64,000 nucleotides of DNA from assembly GCF_023343835.1 (NCBI RefSeq), contig NC_064437.1, positions 49,612,972 through 49,676,971 on the forward strand, written 5' to 3'. The position numbers and the translations under genes are program-made. Below, piece by piece: positions 41,001 through 54,400 of the stretch; position 1 is the first letter of the stretch, and every line of letters starts with the position of its first letter. The DNA comes from Lagopus muta. Its lineage: Eukaryota; Chordata; Aves; Galliformes; Phasianidae. The notes below the pieces were generated by a model that saw only the letters and a list, made by a program, of their open reading frames with translations, had not been told where the DNA came from and ran no database searches.

Positions 41001-43065
41001 CACTAGGTACTCCACTCAGAGTAAAACCAAAAGAGAAGAAACGGCTGAAATTTATGTGCTGTGTCTGCCAAAATTCCCACTTCAGGTTTCATGGGTTCAG
41101 ATTCATATTTTCCTTTAAAAAGTATTTTCTCCTTTCACTGCAAAAGAAGATACACCATCACCAGAGGAAACTCAGCAGACAGAATACTTTCTCTACAGTG
41201 AGGTTAACAATCACAACAAACTGAAAAAAATTGCACCAATAGTTTGGTTACAACTTGTCCTTTTAAGCTTATAATAAGAACAGGTAAAGCAATATTTCAA
41301 CATTTCCTGTAATTGCTGAGTAAACAAAGGCTAGAGCTTATACTTGGGCATCTACAAATCTCTGGCAAATGGCTGTATCTACCATCTCTTTTGTGTTAAT
41401 TGTTTGGGTATCAGAACTAAACATGTCTAAATGCATACTTTGATTTTCAATACATTAATGCTAGCTTCTGTCATTGCAAGCTGATTCTTACCTGTACTTT
41501 TAATTTTGCAGCTTTTTATTTCTGTGCATTCTTCTGCACAGAGGGAATGAACCTTCTCAAAATCAAATCTGTAGTATTCTGCCTTTACTATGCACTTTGC
41601 ATTAAAAAGGACTATTTCATCATCATTAAGCAGTGAGCAAAAATTATGCACTCTTGGTCCAACTACGATTAGAAGAAAATTTCCATCTGTGCTGTCATGT
41701 TCAGAGCCAGAATGTGAAATGGGACCAGATCTGGCTGCAAGATGGGGATAGGCACCTGGGCACAGCAAGCAAGAGGAGCTGTGGCTAGGATAGCTGATGA
41801 CATGTTTGTGGCACTGCCCTGAAGAGCCCTGCTTGGTAAAATCACAGCAGTACATTCAGCACAGGAATGGAGGAAATATGCTGCTTTATTTTGTTCTCCT
41901 ATGCTGTCCTCCTTCCCTGTATTGGATGGGAGCCACTTCTGTGGCTGCTGAGTGCAGGGCCATGAGGAATTAATTGCCTGCTTGCCATCTGTATGCCAGA
42001 TGCAGAAAAAAATTATTTCAGCTCACCTGTGGGTGAGCAGAGGTTCTTGGCTTTAATTCATTACAACTCAGATGTACTGCCAGCATGTGCTTCGGTTGCC
42101 AGACTTTCCCAGGGAGCACAGAGGGGATTTTCATACATGGGAGAATTTGCATACAGCAGTGTAAACATCCCAGCAGAGCAGGCATCCAGTGACTTTTCCA
42201 TCTGCCAGAATTGCGGAAGTTTCTAAAGCATGTGGCAAAAACAGCCCACAAACAAACAAAGGTGCAAATCCATTATAAAAGTGAAGGTTTCTTCTTTTGT
42301 TGACAAAAGCAGAAGCCTGTCCAAGGCTACAAGATCTACTTCTATGTTTTTACCAATCAAATCTTATCAAAATAAAACACTTGGGTTGTAACTTTGGAAG
42401 AGTATTCTTAAACGCTTAATATATAATACTTTAAATATTTAACAGAATCACAATGAGCATCTCTAAATGAAAACAAAGAGTTCGTGTATTCCCCTCTAAT
42501 GTACGCAATGAATGCTAGAGAATTCCCCAAGTTTCCTGCAGAACCAACAACTTCTTACTGTAACAGCCTTCTGTCTGTGGGAAGCTACCATCTTCTCAGC
42601 AATATGCCTGATGAAGACAAATCTTTCCCTTGTTAAAAAATGAGCCCTGTTAGAAGGACAGTGAGAAGATTGCTGCATCATTAGCACTGATTCATCTTAC
42701 TCTTGACTGATATCTGATACATTAAAAACAAACTAAGGCACATTTTAACATCCTAATCACTTTTGCTCTCTTTGTCCAGGTCAAACAGAGGGAAAGAAAA
42801 CCTCCTAAAACCAAACCTGGAAAAAACAACTTATTTAGCTTTGCAAGTTGTATCTTGCAAACACCATGCCTCCAGAACTTCTGAATTTTGGTGGTTTACC
42901 AAAGTACATTTAATTTTGCTTTTGTTCAGTACTGGGGACCAGATGATCCAGAATAGTTCAGAACTTTCTGTCTCTGTCTTATGACTTCCAGTGCTTTCTT
43001 CAGCCCTTTGTGTCACACCCCATGATCACTCCTAATCCCTTCCTCTTGCTTTTCACTTTTTCAGT
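38061..43065. other. Intergenic, nothing coding recognised
   Basis: Unique-looking AT-rich DNA with a small ATGCT-type repeat at about 39,160-39,178. Frames up to 142 codons (41427-41855, minus) have no recognisable family. Confidence 0.65.
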
Positions 43066-43197
43066 GAAAAAAGAAAGGAAGAAAAGGAAGGAAGAAAAGG
43101 AAGGAAGAAAAGGAAGGAAGAAAAGGAAGGAAGAAAAGGAAGGAAGAAAAGGAAGGAAGAAAAGGAAGGAAGAAAAGGAAGGAAGAAAAGGAAGAAA
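43066..43197 (+). repeat. 132-bp homopurine tract with a 13-bp minisatellite
   Basis: Every base from 43066 to 43197 on the plus strand is A or G. From 43082 to 43185 the tract is eight perfect head-to-tail copies of AAAAGGAAGGAAG, followed by a 9-base partial copy. Because 13 is not a multiple of 3, all frames stay open and give Lys/Glu/Arg/Gly-rich (plus) or Phe/Leu/Pro/Ser-rich (minus) shadow peptides; no gene is implied. Perfect homogeneity suggests recent expansion or conversion. Confidence 0.97.
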
Positions 43198-46100
43198 CAC
43201 TTGCAACAAGATTAGTCCACTCAATCTGCCTATATACACCAACTCCTAATTATTTTCTATATTCCTATGGCTCAGTATTTAAATCCACCCTGTTGTCAGC
43301 ACATTTGGCCTTCTGTACACCTTTCTTTTCTCCTTCTGCCTAATGTACAAAGCACATCTTGACAGCCAATTCTTATCCTCTACCTCTAAGTGCTCTTATC
43401 TGTCCCCAAAATTTCTCCAGAGAACTTAGAGAGATAACAGAAGTTTTTTGACAAGCTTCAATCTAATGTACATAAAAATGACAGGGGAGTTAATGTGCAG
43501 TGGAAAAGGGAAATTAATTAAGGTGCAAGCTCCTAGTAAAACCCCTAGGAATGTTCCAGTGAACAATAATGCAGGCCATGGGCAAGACTGTTTAATCAAG
43601 AGCTATAAAAGCTCTTGTAAAGTAAGAATCACAGTCTGTTTACTTTTATCCACGCAGGCTTAACTTTTAATCTAAATCAATTCCCTATTTTTCTCCTACG
43701 TGCTTTTTAAAGCTAGCAAGAAACTACTGTCTCAGATGACTCCATGTGAGTACCCTAAGTCATCTATCATACAACATGAGATGCCACAGAGAGTGTTTGC
43801 ATCCTCAATGCAAACCAGCAGCTTCAGCAAGAGTAAAAAGAACAGTACAGTAATGGACTTTTGCTTGTGATTAAAAAAAAAAAAAGAAGAAAAGAAAAGA
43901 GAAGAAACCCTCACAAAGTAGCTCATTAAATGGCTACTGGCTACTAAATGGCAAAATGAATAACGAAGCTCAGATGTCTGTCACAAAATGCTACCAAGAA
44001 GACGACAAGTATTACTATATTTACATCCTCAATAAATCTTGCAGTTCCTCTTGTTTGCCTTTCTCCTTACTTGAAGTTAAGCCATGTGTCTACCAACAAA
44101 CAAGGGCTGAGACTTGGTAACTGGCTTCACTTTAAGACTTCAGGCTCAAGCCACATCTAAATCTCAACCATTCTTCGTCTAAGACATTTCCTCCTCCAGA
44201 CAGTCAGCCAAAAATCCTGTCCATGTTCTCATCATGTCAAGTGTTGCACCATTCTTTTCTCAGAAGTTAACAAGCACAATGTTCTCCTGCTCCAGTCTAC
44301 CTAGAAAGCAACCATGAGGACAGCTTTCTCATTTTTCCTCCATTACTTCCTTCTGCTGTCAGCCCCTCATCAATACCACTCTGCCTATGTGCCCATCAAT
44401 ATCAGATCAGTCAGGTCCACTCAGCCTGCTCATCATCACTGCTCTCAGCAAGAAATCTCTTGCAAAATCCACATTTGCATGGAGCTCCTATTAAACAAAT
44501 ACAAAAGCATTTTGCTGTTCTTCAAGGACAGACAGTCTTTTCTGTCTCAGCACACAGACAGGAGTGCTGATCCAAATGAACTCTCTATCTCCTTGCTCTA
44601 CTTCTCCTTTCCCTTCCGACTGCTTGGGACTTCCCGTTATCTGGCTTTGCACTTTATCTGTAAGTTATGTTGAGAGGGTGGTGAGGAGAGGCAGGAAGGA
44701 CGCAGATACCACTTTTACACAGGTCACAACAGAGGTCTTCATGCAGAAGCAGGCTTCCCAGACACTGCAATAACAAACACACACAGCATAGCTAGTAGAG
44801 GCAGATTCGTTCCTCAGTTCCACCTGTGATGCCAAGCAGCCAGAGCAGGGACCAAGCTCCCAAGGCAGCAGAACTCTGTGCCTTGGAGCAGGCCCACACT
44901 CCAGCTCCCCTCTTCTTCTTGTCTGAGACAAGATCCAGTGATTTCAGAGAAAAATCAAAAGCCTGTCAGTAGCCCCTCCAGCCCCACTGCGTGATTCACA
45001 GCTACCCACTACACATCCTCCTGCCAAGATGACTGCAGTCCCAGCCTCTCACGCCTGGCTGACACACTGCAAATAAGTTCTGGAGGTCAGCGATCTCACA
45101 GCAGGGGCCAGGAAAAAGCGAGCAGCCACGTCACTGAGGGGAGGAGCAGTGCTGCTGGTGCTGCTGCACACTGTTGTGGGAAACAGAGGGTCAGGACTCC
45201 GGCATGCTCCAGGACATCACCAGCCAATGTGATAACTGCAGGAAAGTTGTGAAGATAAAAAAAAAAAAAAAAAAAAAAAAAGCTAAAATGCTTTTTTTTA
45301 GCTTTTTTAAAAAGCTAAAATACCTGCTAAAATGAGATAATGGACAAGTGTTGCAGTGAGAAAGGGGTTCTGCTTGGTATCATTGCTTCTCTTCCAACTG
45401 TGAAAGCTGAGTGCCACCTTAGAACAGGAGAAAATTCTGAAGTCACAAATATTTGCTCCTCTACTCATCTGCTTTCTCTGCATCCTCTGCCAGATGCAGA
45501 TCACTGTCTGCTGGAAAGCCACACAGCCTCTCATCTGCATGCAAGAAAAAAAAGGCACATAGCATCAAGAAGCCACTTGCACAGTGACAACGTTGTGTCC
45601 CAGACATCTTCATTATCTGTGCTGCTCATGAAGGAACTGGGGGTGGGAGATATCAAAACCCTCAGCATGGGAAGCATTTTGGTTGACATTCCAGTACAAA
45701 CAGCCTTGCCCTATTAGACTGTTTGTCACTAGAAGTGACGACATCAGGATTTGAGTACACCCTGATCTAGATTTTCAGAAGCAGATAAAGAAGATGGGTA
45801 TCACAGTCCACTTTCACATGTATGTACTGATTCATTCAAGATAAATCAACATATAGAGAGAGTAGAATGGGAGCTAGATTTTGGGTAAAGATACAAAGTG
45901 TTCTGGTTAGGAAGTGGGAGAGGTAGGATTTTATTTCTCAAAAGTGCCTGGGGAATTTTTGTCTTGTGAGGCTCAGCAGGAATATTGCAAGCTGATTAAG
46001 TGACGGTCAGACCAATTCCCTGGTCCTGTTGCTAATGCTTTTATCCATTGTCATCTGATATTTGGACAGTGATTCATCTCATACTCATTAGTAGTAAAAC

Positions 46101-47113
46101 ATTCTTTTTCCCTTGATGATATCTCTAAGCTAAACTGGAAATAAGAGCATATTTGAAACACTATGGGAATCACATCTGATACAACTTCCTTCAGGAAGTC
46201 ACCTGGCAGATCTGTGCTAGATACCCTCAAAAAGCTGATGCTGTTTTACAGCAATTTACCTAACAATGCCTTAATGAGGAGCCACAAAAAAACCTATTTT
46301 TCAAAGCATGAAGACTTAAAAGCATCAGAAGTTTTCTCAAATAAGTGTCAAATCAAACTTTTATACTTATAAAGAACTTAGAATCTTTAGTTGAGAAGTG
46401 ATATTATATTGTTAATTTTATTTATGATTTTTAATAGTCCTTAAGCTTTTAATAGGAGATGGATGTTTCTAACCAAACCAAGTTAACAGAGAACACATTT
46501 CTAGCTTCTAAGTGAAGAAATACTTTGATGAGCACTCAAAAATTACTCACTGTTGCAGTCCACTTCCAATTTTCCCCTTGTGGCTGTCCACGCCATAATG
46601 ACAAGGTAAGCAATTTAGCAGTAAGTGGTTGTAATGGATTATTACGAGCTCCTTTCACAACCTCACTGATCATTCAGCATCTTACCTTAAGGCATCCTCC
46701 ACCTCTTCCATAAATCACATCCCACAGCCCTGCTATTCCAACCACCTTTCCTCCTGCGTGGTGTGCAGCTCCACACCCTGTTCGTCATATCCTTGGCTTC
46801 CACATCCCCCATGGCTTAGCTTGTTTTCTAATCAAAGTAATCTATCGGGATTTCATTTTCTTCCTCCCTAAGGAAAACAGTAGCATCCAAAGCTATTAAA
46901 TCTTCCTTCATGGGAATCAGAATGCTGGTGCTGTTTTGTGGATATATTTTATTTTCCTGAAGAAAATCAAAGCAATGATACCAGAACACAGCCTTCCTTT
47001 AGTTTTGCAGTCAAAACTTTAAAAGTTGCATAGCAGCACTAAGAATCTCAGCTCTGATTTTCACACTCTTTGCAAAAAGCAGCATCCCAGGCTGTTGAAC
47101 TCCAAGTTCTTTG
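43198..47113. other. Intergenic, nothing coding recognised
   Basis: Contains an A-rich tract at about 43,872-43,904, a moderately GC-rich patch at about 44,820-45,210 that ends shortly before the 25-A run, and the hairpin cluster beside that run. The GC-rich patch plus poly(A) could be an old processed retrocopy, but I recognise no source gene. Confidence 0.55.
45257..45334 (+). repeat. 25-bp poly(A) run followed by an inverted and direct repeat cluster
   Basis: 25 A at 45257-45281 are followed by three copies of GCTAAAA (45282, 45314 and 45326) and an inverted copy, TTTTAGC, at 45297-45302, within a T8 and T6 context. The poly(A) plus GCTAAAA can pair with TTTTAGCTTTTTT to make a long hairpin. 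Confidence 0.85.
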
Positions 47114-47325
47114 AATCATAGAATCACCAAGGTTGGAAAAGACCTCTAAGATCAGCCAGTCCAACCATTCAGTTACACATGTCCCTTAGTACAACATCTA
47201 AGTGTTTCTTCAACACCTTCAGGGATGGTGACTCAAGCACCTCCCTGTGTAACCTGTTCCAGCACCTGACCACTCTTTCAGAGAATAAATTTTTCCTAAT
47301 ATCCAGCCTGAATCTCCCCTGGTGC
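47114..47325 (-). mobile_element. CR1 LINE 3' end
   Basis: Antisense CR1 starting with the tail complement gaatcatagaatca, then aaggttggaaaagacctcta, then agatcagccagtccaacc, then tccctgtgtaacctgttcca, then tttttcctaatatccagcct. It is 5' truncated near 47,325. Non-coding. Confidence 0.93.
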
Positions 47326-50300
47326 AAATGAAACACAGACCACCCCTATTTCACCACATTTCCAATAGCTTTTAGGCTCTACTTCTCTCTGATCCTGCTC
47401 TGCTCAGCATGTTACTGAGAGTTTCTTTGCTCAGTCTTGTTTGCTCCCTTCTTTGTGCAATACATGGTTGGAGATCACAGTAGCCTTCAGAAGAGAACAT
47501 AATTCAGCAGAAGAGCTTTGTGGAGTAACCTCATACAAGCTATCATGACCTCTATAATAAAGAATTGAAGATTAGTTTCAACTCTGAATATGTGATATCT
47601 TCCTTGCTACGTAGCACCTACAGTTATGACTTCTGTCAAGTTAGAAAATGTGTTCAGAACAGACTAAGTAGGAATCAGATTGCTTTATATGTTGCAAAAT
47701 AACTCTTGGTAATTTAAAATACACAGTAATTAGGGGAGGAACTCTCTTCTTGTAAAATAAACACAAGGGACATGATTCAGGAGCTGTAAAATGCTAAACA
47801 ATCAATTGCTTTAAGGAATGGGTGGATGCAAAGAGTTACTCTCACCTTTTTGCTCCATCCAAAGACAAAAAGCAATGCTTACAGACTTGACTTGTAGATG
47901 ATTTCCAAGCCCAAAATAAGTCTCCAGTAAAATGGGAGCCTACTGGTAGGAATTTCATTGTTTTCAACATCTGGTTTATGTGAAATCAATGTACCAGTTG
48001 TGTACAGCACCCTCAAAACAGACTACATTCCCTGGAAACACAAATTATCTTTTTAAGGAAATTAAAGGATTAATGTATCTTAATAAACCACAATATACAT
48101 CTTGGAAAAGCTTTTCATTAATGAGATTACTAGATGAAAAATATATCATATAAAGAAAATAGATGCATGTATTCCTGATTGCTATGCAATATCAGTAAGA
48201 TAATTCTGAGTAAGGAAATGTAAAGGAAGAAAGGAAAACACACTGTTTTAATGTCAGAGTTGAAATGGGAGAACATATCCTCTAGAGATGGTGTCATGCA
48301 AATCAAATTCTCACATAGCAGATAAGTGACATTTTTCAGAACAAAACTCTTATTTGCTGAATATTTGACTATTGTTAAATTCAATGCAAAGATTGCATAT
48401 TTGAATCGCTGAAAGTAATTAAGAAATCTGTATTATTTTTGATGAGTTTAAAAGTCTCAGCTTTAAAAAAGTAAGCAATCATGATTTATTTGCATTTTCA
48501 AAATTAAATGCTTCTGTTGTTTATGAATTAAGCTAATAATTTTGTAATAATATAAAATTTAGAAATACTAAGGAACAGAGAGTGTTACTTGCCTTTTAAA
48601 AAGAGAAAAAAAAAAAATCCCCCACATTGGTTTGATTCCAAAGGACTATTTTGCCAAAGGGAGATAAAGTCACAGAAAGCTGTTCTTTTCCTGTGATGTA
48701 AACGGCAGTTTCTGGAGCTGTTTCACCTCTGCACATCAGCATACTCCTTCCTATAAGGCCCTGGGAGGAGGGAAAGCAAGGGTCTTCCTCAGTGAGGCAA
48801 GTGGAGACATAAAAACATGGACTCTGTTCCAAACTTGAATCTGTCCCTTGTTAGCTCTTCTGCATTTGCAAGGGCTGCCATCAAGCTGTAAATCCATAGA
48901 GCCACAATGAGCTTCTACACAACAGCATGGGCTCTGGAAGGACACAAGAACTTGAAAACAGAGCAGCAAGTGCTAAGTGGAAGGAGTCAGCAGACAGAGA
49001 AGTAGGAGTATGTGGTACAGGTAGGTAGGAGCAATGGAGATATGGTACGGAATGAGATAAGGTAAAACAAAGGGAGGGATAAACAACTCTCAAAAGACAT
49101 TTTTAGCAATGAAACAAAGACCCAAAGTTTTGCACTGCAATAGATTCGTTGTGTTAAGTTGCTGTTTTCACTTCGGAATGAATTTTAAATATGTGAAATG
49201 TATTTCTTGCAGAATTTGTACATATCATGAAGCTACCTTGGGCAGCTTTATCTCCTTTAGAGAAAATGTGTCCACTTGGTTGTTCAGGACATTTTGTGCT
49301 TCAGCTGCAGTAGCTTTACTGTCTAAACAGAAAGCATATCTGCCACTTGAAGGTGACCATTTGTGACCTTTCTTCTAAATCTTCCCTGAGGACTGGCAAA
49401 ACCCTGGAAAAATCACACAACCTACATTCCACTTCTGCAGTTTCTGAGTAGAAGAGGTATGAAATAGCATCACTTCTGTCTTTCAATTTACACTCCCTTA
49501 AAAGAAGGTCCAGTATAAGGTTGAACAGGAACCAGACAGCTTTTGGAGGCAAGACTAACATTGCAGAGTGGTATAACACCACAAAATGGAACCTGGGGGG
49601 AAAAACACCCGAGAATTGGAACAATAAAGAAAAAAAAATGGTAATGTTCAGCACAGAGCAATTCACCTTGCTGCAAAAATAGAGTGAGAAGGGGAAGGCA
49701 CACATAGTTAGCTTTAGCCACCGTTTAGAATAATAATTTCCACCAATTTTGTTTTACCGCCCTAATAATCTCTCTCAGGGTCTAGCAGGAACAGAAAACT
49801 CCCCCTGTACCACAAGAAAAACTCCACTCTTTCTGTCCTTAAAGGTCATTATTCCTCTTATTATGAAGTTGAGAAAACCCCAGAAAACGTTTCAGATCCT
49901 TGTACTTTTTAGTAAGCATTTTTTTCCCCTTCTAGATTCAAACGTTAGTTTCAGCTTGTAGGAACATTGCTTAAGTACTCATTGGCACTTCCGCTTTTTC
50001 AAGGGAAAGGATTAATTTTCATCTTGACATGCTGCAATCCAAAGCCAATCTTCTGCCTGTGAGAAAGGATTAGGGCCCACGCAGTTTTCCTTTCATTCTT
50101 TCTATTCTGCATTATGAGAATTTGCATCATCTGGGATTACACAACTTAGATCAATGCAATCAATACCTGCAGGCAAGGTGAAATGCTGTCAGAGTATTGC
50201 TCAAACAAAGTAGGTTGCAATGAGCTGCATTTACCTTCGAAAGAGGAACTAGCACAGTGTTGTAACTAGTTGTCTTCAGCTCAGGCTGACAGCAAAAAGA

Positions 50301-53300
50301 TAAAGAGAAACTGCATTAAGAAAACAAAAGCTGGAGAGGCTTTTTGCCTTTTTGCTGTGTGCAGTAATGCACTGAGCTACTACTGTGAACTGAGAAAGGG
50401 AAAAAGAAGAAGGAGCACTGAACCTACAGGGTGTAAGGAGGCGTATGGCAGCTGGGATGTAGACCTGGAGGACAGCTGGGCTGGATGGGAATAGGACTGG
50501 TTTTGCTAAGGAGTAGAATTCACAGGTATTTGAAAGATTAGATGTGGAAGGAAGTGGACATTCAAAAAGACCAGAGAATAGGGTACACAGCTTGGGACAG
50601 ACCATTTGGATCTGTGAAACAGTCATATATAAGAAGAAAAAGCCAGATGAACTGAATCTACAAGAGTTGACTTCTTGACTTGCCTGCTAAATTTTCAGAG
50701 GCCTTAAAATTTTAGAGGCAAGTAAAAGCAATTTGTGATTTTTAACAATTCTTCACAGTTATTTCACCTCCACTTAATCCAGAGTACATTTAGTCCCCAG
50801 AAGGCTGCTTCATTTGATGATTTATCTCTTTGATCCCAGGAGTTATGATAGTTTACATTATTATCATTCAATTTTAGGTCATAAACTAATCCGAATTACA
50901 TAAACTTAAAGGGAAATGATGCTATGATGCTACAAACATTCTTAATGTTCAGTGATGATTAAAAAAATGCAGAAAATTACATATTCATGCAATTAAATGT
51001 CAACATTTCTGTGGTTTCACTTAAAACTGCTGCTATTCTACAGCAAAACTTCATTACTTACTAATTTCAGTCCAGAAATATAGGCTCTAAAGTCCACAGA
51101 ATACCATCCTTCACTAACTTTCATAGACCTTTGAACCTGATTTTAGGACAAAGATTATTTGATCCAGGTTGAAACCACCTATCTCAGCAAGTATCAGGCA
51201 GACTGCTATTCTCCCAATGTTTTCAGCCTGTCAAACGACCACTGCCTATCAGGTAAAAAATACATTGATGTCAGTAAAGATCATTGTGATTGTGTTCCTG
51301 CCTTGTTTCACTCTACAACTGATTTCAGAGGTTGAGCATCCCAAGGCTTACCCTTTCTTTCCATTAAAAAATAAAATAAAATCAAGTCAAGCCAATACTT
51401 GTTTTGCTCACCTGATGAGCTTCTTTTTAGGCAGCATATCATTACTGTAAATACATGAGACTTCTTGAAGACTGGTAATAAATATGTGAAATTTCCTAAG
51501 GCACTTTACTGCACTACCTTAGCTAACCCAGTCAGCCGGTCAAAATGCATGAGAACCAAAACTACAATAAAAATACACAACAGCAGCACAGTTTTACTTG
51601 CTGCCAGACCTCTTGTTGCAAGGAAAAATAACAAGATTCTTTTCATAAAAACCTCTGGTATTATAGCATATTTAATGAACTTATGAAAATAAGTGCAAAT
51701 TTGTGCTCAATATGCACACAATGTCTGTCATATGAACTGCCTTATAAAGTTCATTGGATCCTCCCCATTGCTTGCTTATCCTTGTGGCAAGCCTAGCTCA
51801 GTTTGCTTGCTGACAGCACTGGCCACCACTGCTAACCCCAGTTCACCCTGCCACAAGAGTCACTCTCCCTTTTGGAAAATAGAGTCAAGCACCGGAGGTC
51901 AGCTTCCTCTGAAGAGGTGCAATACTGCTGAGCTCACCAATAGGTCTTTTTTATAGAACTGTTTACTCTGGATCATGAGTTGGCTCCATGATTACGTCAC
52001 ATTTGTCTTCACTTCAAAGAAGGAAAAAAAGCAGAACTATAGTTTAAATCAAAGCTGATTACGAGCTGTATATCCTTGTTTCCTGAGAATTATCTTCATG
52101 ATTAACATGCCTCTACCACAAAAACCACAGAAGCTCTGACACAGCAAGATCTCTAGCTACCTGCATGCTTCTGTACTGTCCCACAAAATTCTTAGTTCTC
52201 ACTCACATCCTCCAAACCCACCTATTCCCACTCCCTCTCCACTATACTGTCACTCTTCTGTCTCATTCAGACTTTTATCCAAAGTAGAGATAGTACAGGC
52301 TGCAATTAATCTGGAGCTGCACACTCTCGAAGGGTCTCGCAGACTATATTCACACAGAGGCCTGTTCCTCCCTGCCTTCTCACAAACTGGGGTTGTAAAC
52401 CTCTCTCTCTTCTGTGTAGCTAAAGATTTTCATAAAATTCATGAGCACTTACTACCTTACAATCTCCTCTGCTCTGTTCTGGAAGACCCTGACAGACACT
52501 GCAGTTGCATAAAGACCATTTCCTTCTGAAACTGGGCTAAAAATGGCACTATCGCCACCACACAAGTTTCAGATGTCTTGTTCTCTTGTCAGCATGTCTC
52601 AACAGAGGAAAACCCTAAGGTCACTTCTGAGGTTGAACACATATGCCCCATTCTCCCAACTAGTGCTCCCTCTTGGTTCTTCGAGGTGTGCAGAGGTTTA
52701 CCTCTGTGAAACCACCAGCCACAACTCTGATTTACTATCATCTCCATACTTCTCATATCGTATCTTATATACCATAGTTATATATATATATAATGGATAT
52801 ACATACAAACTACCTGAGACTACCTCACATATTGCTGGACAATCACTGGAACTGCAACACATCCATTTTTAATAATCTCATCCTGGAATTCCTGTTCAAG
52901 AGGAATTAAAATCCAATTATTCCCAGAAGCTATTGGCAAAGGTCATTAGACTGAACATGACTTAAGATCAAACCTTTCTTTGGTTCCTATATTAGTATTT
53001 TCCTATGCACCTGTGAGCAATTTTTATATTAGAAGGCAGAAGTATTGTAAATCGTGGCACATATGAATCAACAGCTCTCAGAGAAACCTTGCACAATGAA
53101 ATTTTATTCCTCAGTAGGCACTGCACCTACATTAAATAACCAAGACGTATCATAACAGCATTGGGAAATAAATAATGCCTCATTATTACTCATCTTGTTT
53201 GGATATTAGTGCTTTGTAGGTAACACACATCAGCTTTTCAGGTATCTGAAAGGATCAATGATAGCTAAGTCAAATTTAGATGCTTACATTGAGAAAGCTT

Positions 53301-54234
53301 TGATCAAATCCTGATAACAAAGACAAGAATACAGTTTTCATAAAATACATAAAAGCTTATGTATCTCTTGGTTTAAAACTTCAGTGCAGCCCCCAGGAAG
53401 GCACAGGTACCAAGAAACCCACTTCTGTCAGCATGGCTAACTTCTAGAAACAGTCCTGAAGCTGGTATGTGTGTACTAATTTATCCCATTACTCTATGGA
53501 TTAAGAGCCTTGAGAGATCAGCTATGAAACAATAAACTGGTGCTCTGTAGGCAAAAGAAATGTAGAAAATTAGCCGTTTCCATGGATAAAGAACTTTGCT
53601 CTTTTGTTGTGACAAAGAAAGTGAACTGTGTACATCAGCTTTCAGAGGAAAGCAGTGATATTCTGCTGTGTCACATACAGAGGAAAATAAAAGCTCTTCT
53701 TCTAAGAAACGGTCCAGCTACTCAAGGAACCAGTCTGAGTCATAAAAAAAGTGCAAGAGAAAAGCAGAAGTTGTATGTAGCATGTGGACTAACCTGCACA
53801 ATTAATTTCACGATGCAAAGAAACCAGAGCAGCAGGCCCTGGGGAAGTGGCCTTGTCAGGAAGCAAATACAGCAATTAAGTATTGGTGTGGCACTTCCAG
53901 AAGAGGGTTGCTACATACTCTACATACTTTAATTGCCCCCTAGTTAGTCACCTGCTAGCAATTGTGCCCAAACTACCCAGCACAGAGAGAGGCCAGGAGG
54001 GCAGAAAGGCTGCCAATGGAAGAAGTGATTCCCACAAGCAAGCTGCAAGAAGAACTGAGTGCTGTCAAGACCAGGGCAGACTACAGCTATGGGAGCAGAG
54101 GAACAGGGGCTGGACCCAGTCAACACCATGGAGCCAGGCATTAAACACTCCTTGGCTTTCCTCTCCACCACAGCCATTATTCTTCCTCAAGCTTTCCTGA
54201 GTACAGACTGAGTACAGTCATGTTGGGACTGACC
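47326..54234. other. Intergenic, nothing recognised
   Basis: AT-rich, with a short TA repeat at about 52,775-52,790. Small frames only, none with a recognisable domain or consistent splice context. Confidence 0.65.
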
Positions 54235-54400
54235 ATACCAGAATGACAGGATGGTGAGGCACTGCAACACGTTGTCCAGAGAGACCGTGGGTTCCCCATC
54301 CCTAGAGGGGCTCAAGGCCAGGTTGGACGTGGCATGATCAAGCCTGAGGCATCTGTTCAAAGTCCTCACAAGAGGACCAACACTCATATTCTGGAGAGAC
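54235..54400 (+). mobile_element. CR1 fragment
   Basis: Sense-strand CR1-like segment: aggatggtgaggcactgcaa, then ttgtccagagagaccgtggg, then tccccatccctagaggggct, then caaggccaggttggacgtgg. The order fits the CR1 3' UTR, but the terminal tail is missing or eroded and the right edge is uncertain. Confidence 0.72.

Noticed and set aside
43000-43249. Open frames on both strands with Lys/Glu/Gly or Phe/Leu/Pro/Ser repeats
   Set aside because: They are translations of the 13-bp homopurine minisatellite; the unit has no stop in any frame, so the openness is a repeat artefact.
46595-46610. Isolated donor-like GACAAG then GTAAGC on the plus strand
   Set aside because: No matching acceptor, no open frame of interest and no promoter nearby; chance match in 64 kb is likely.
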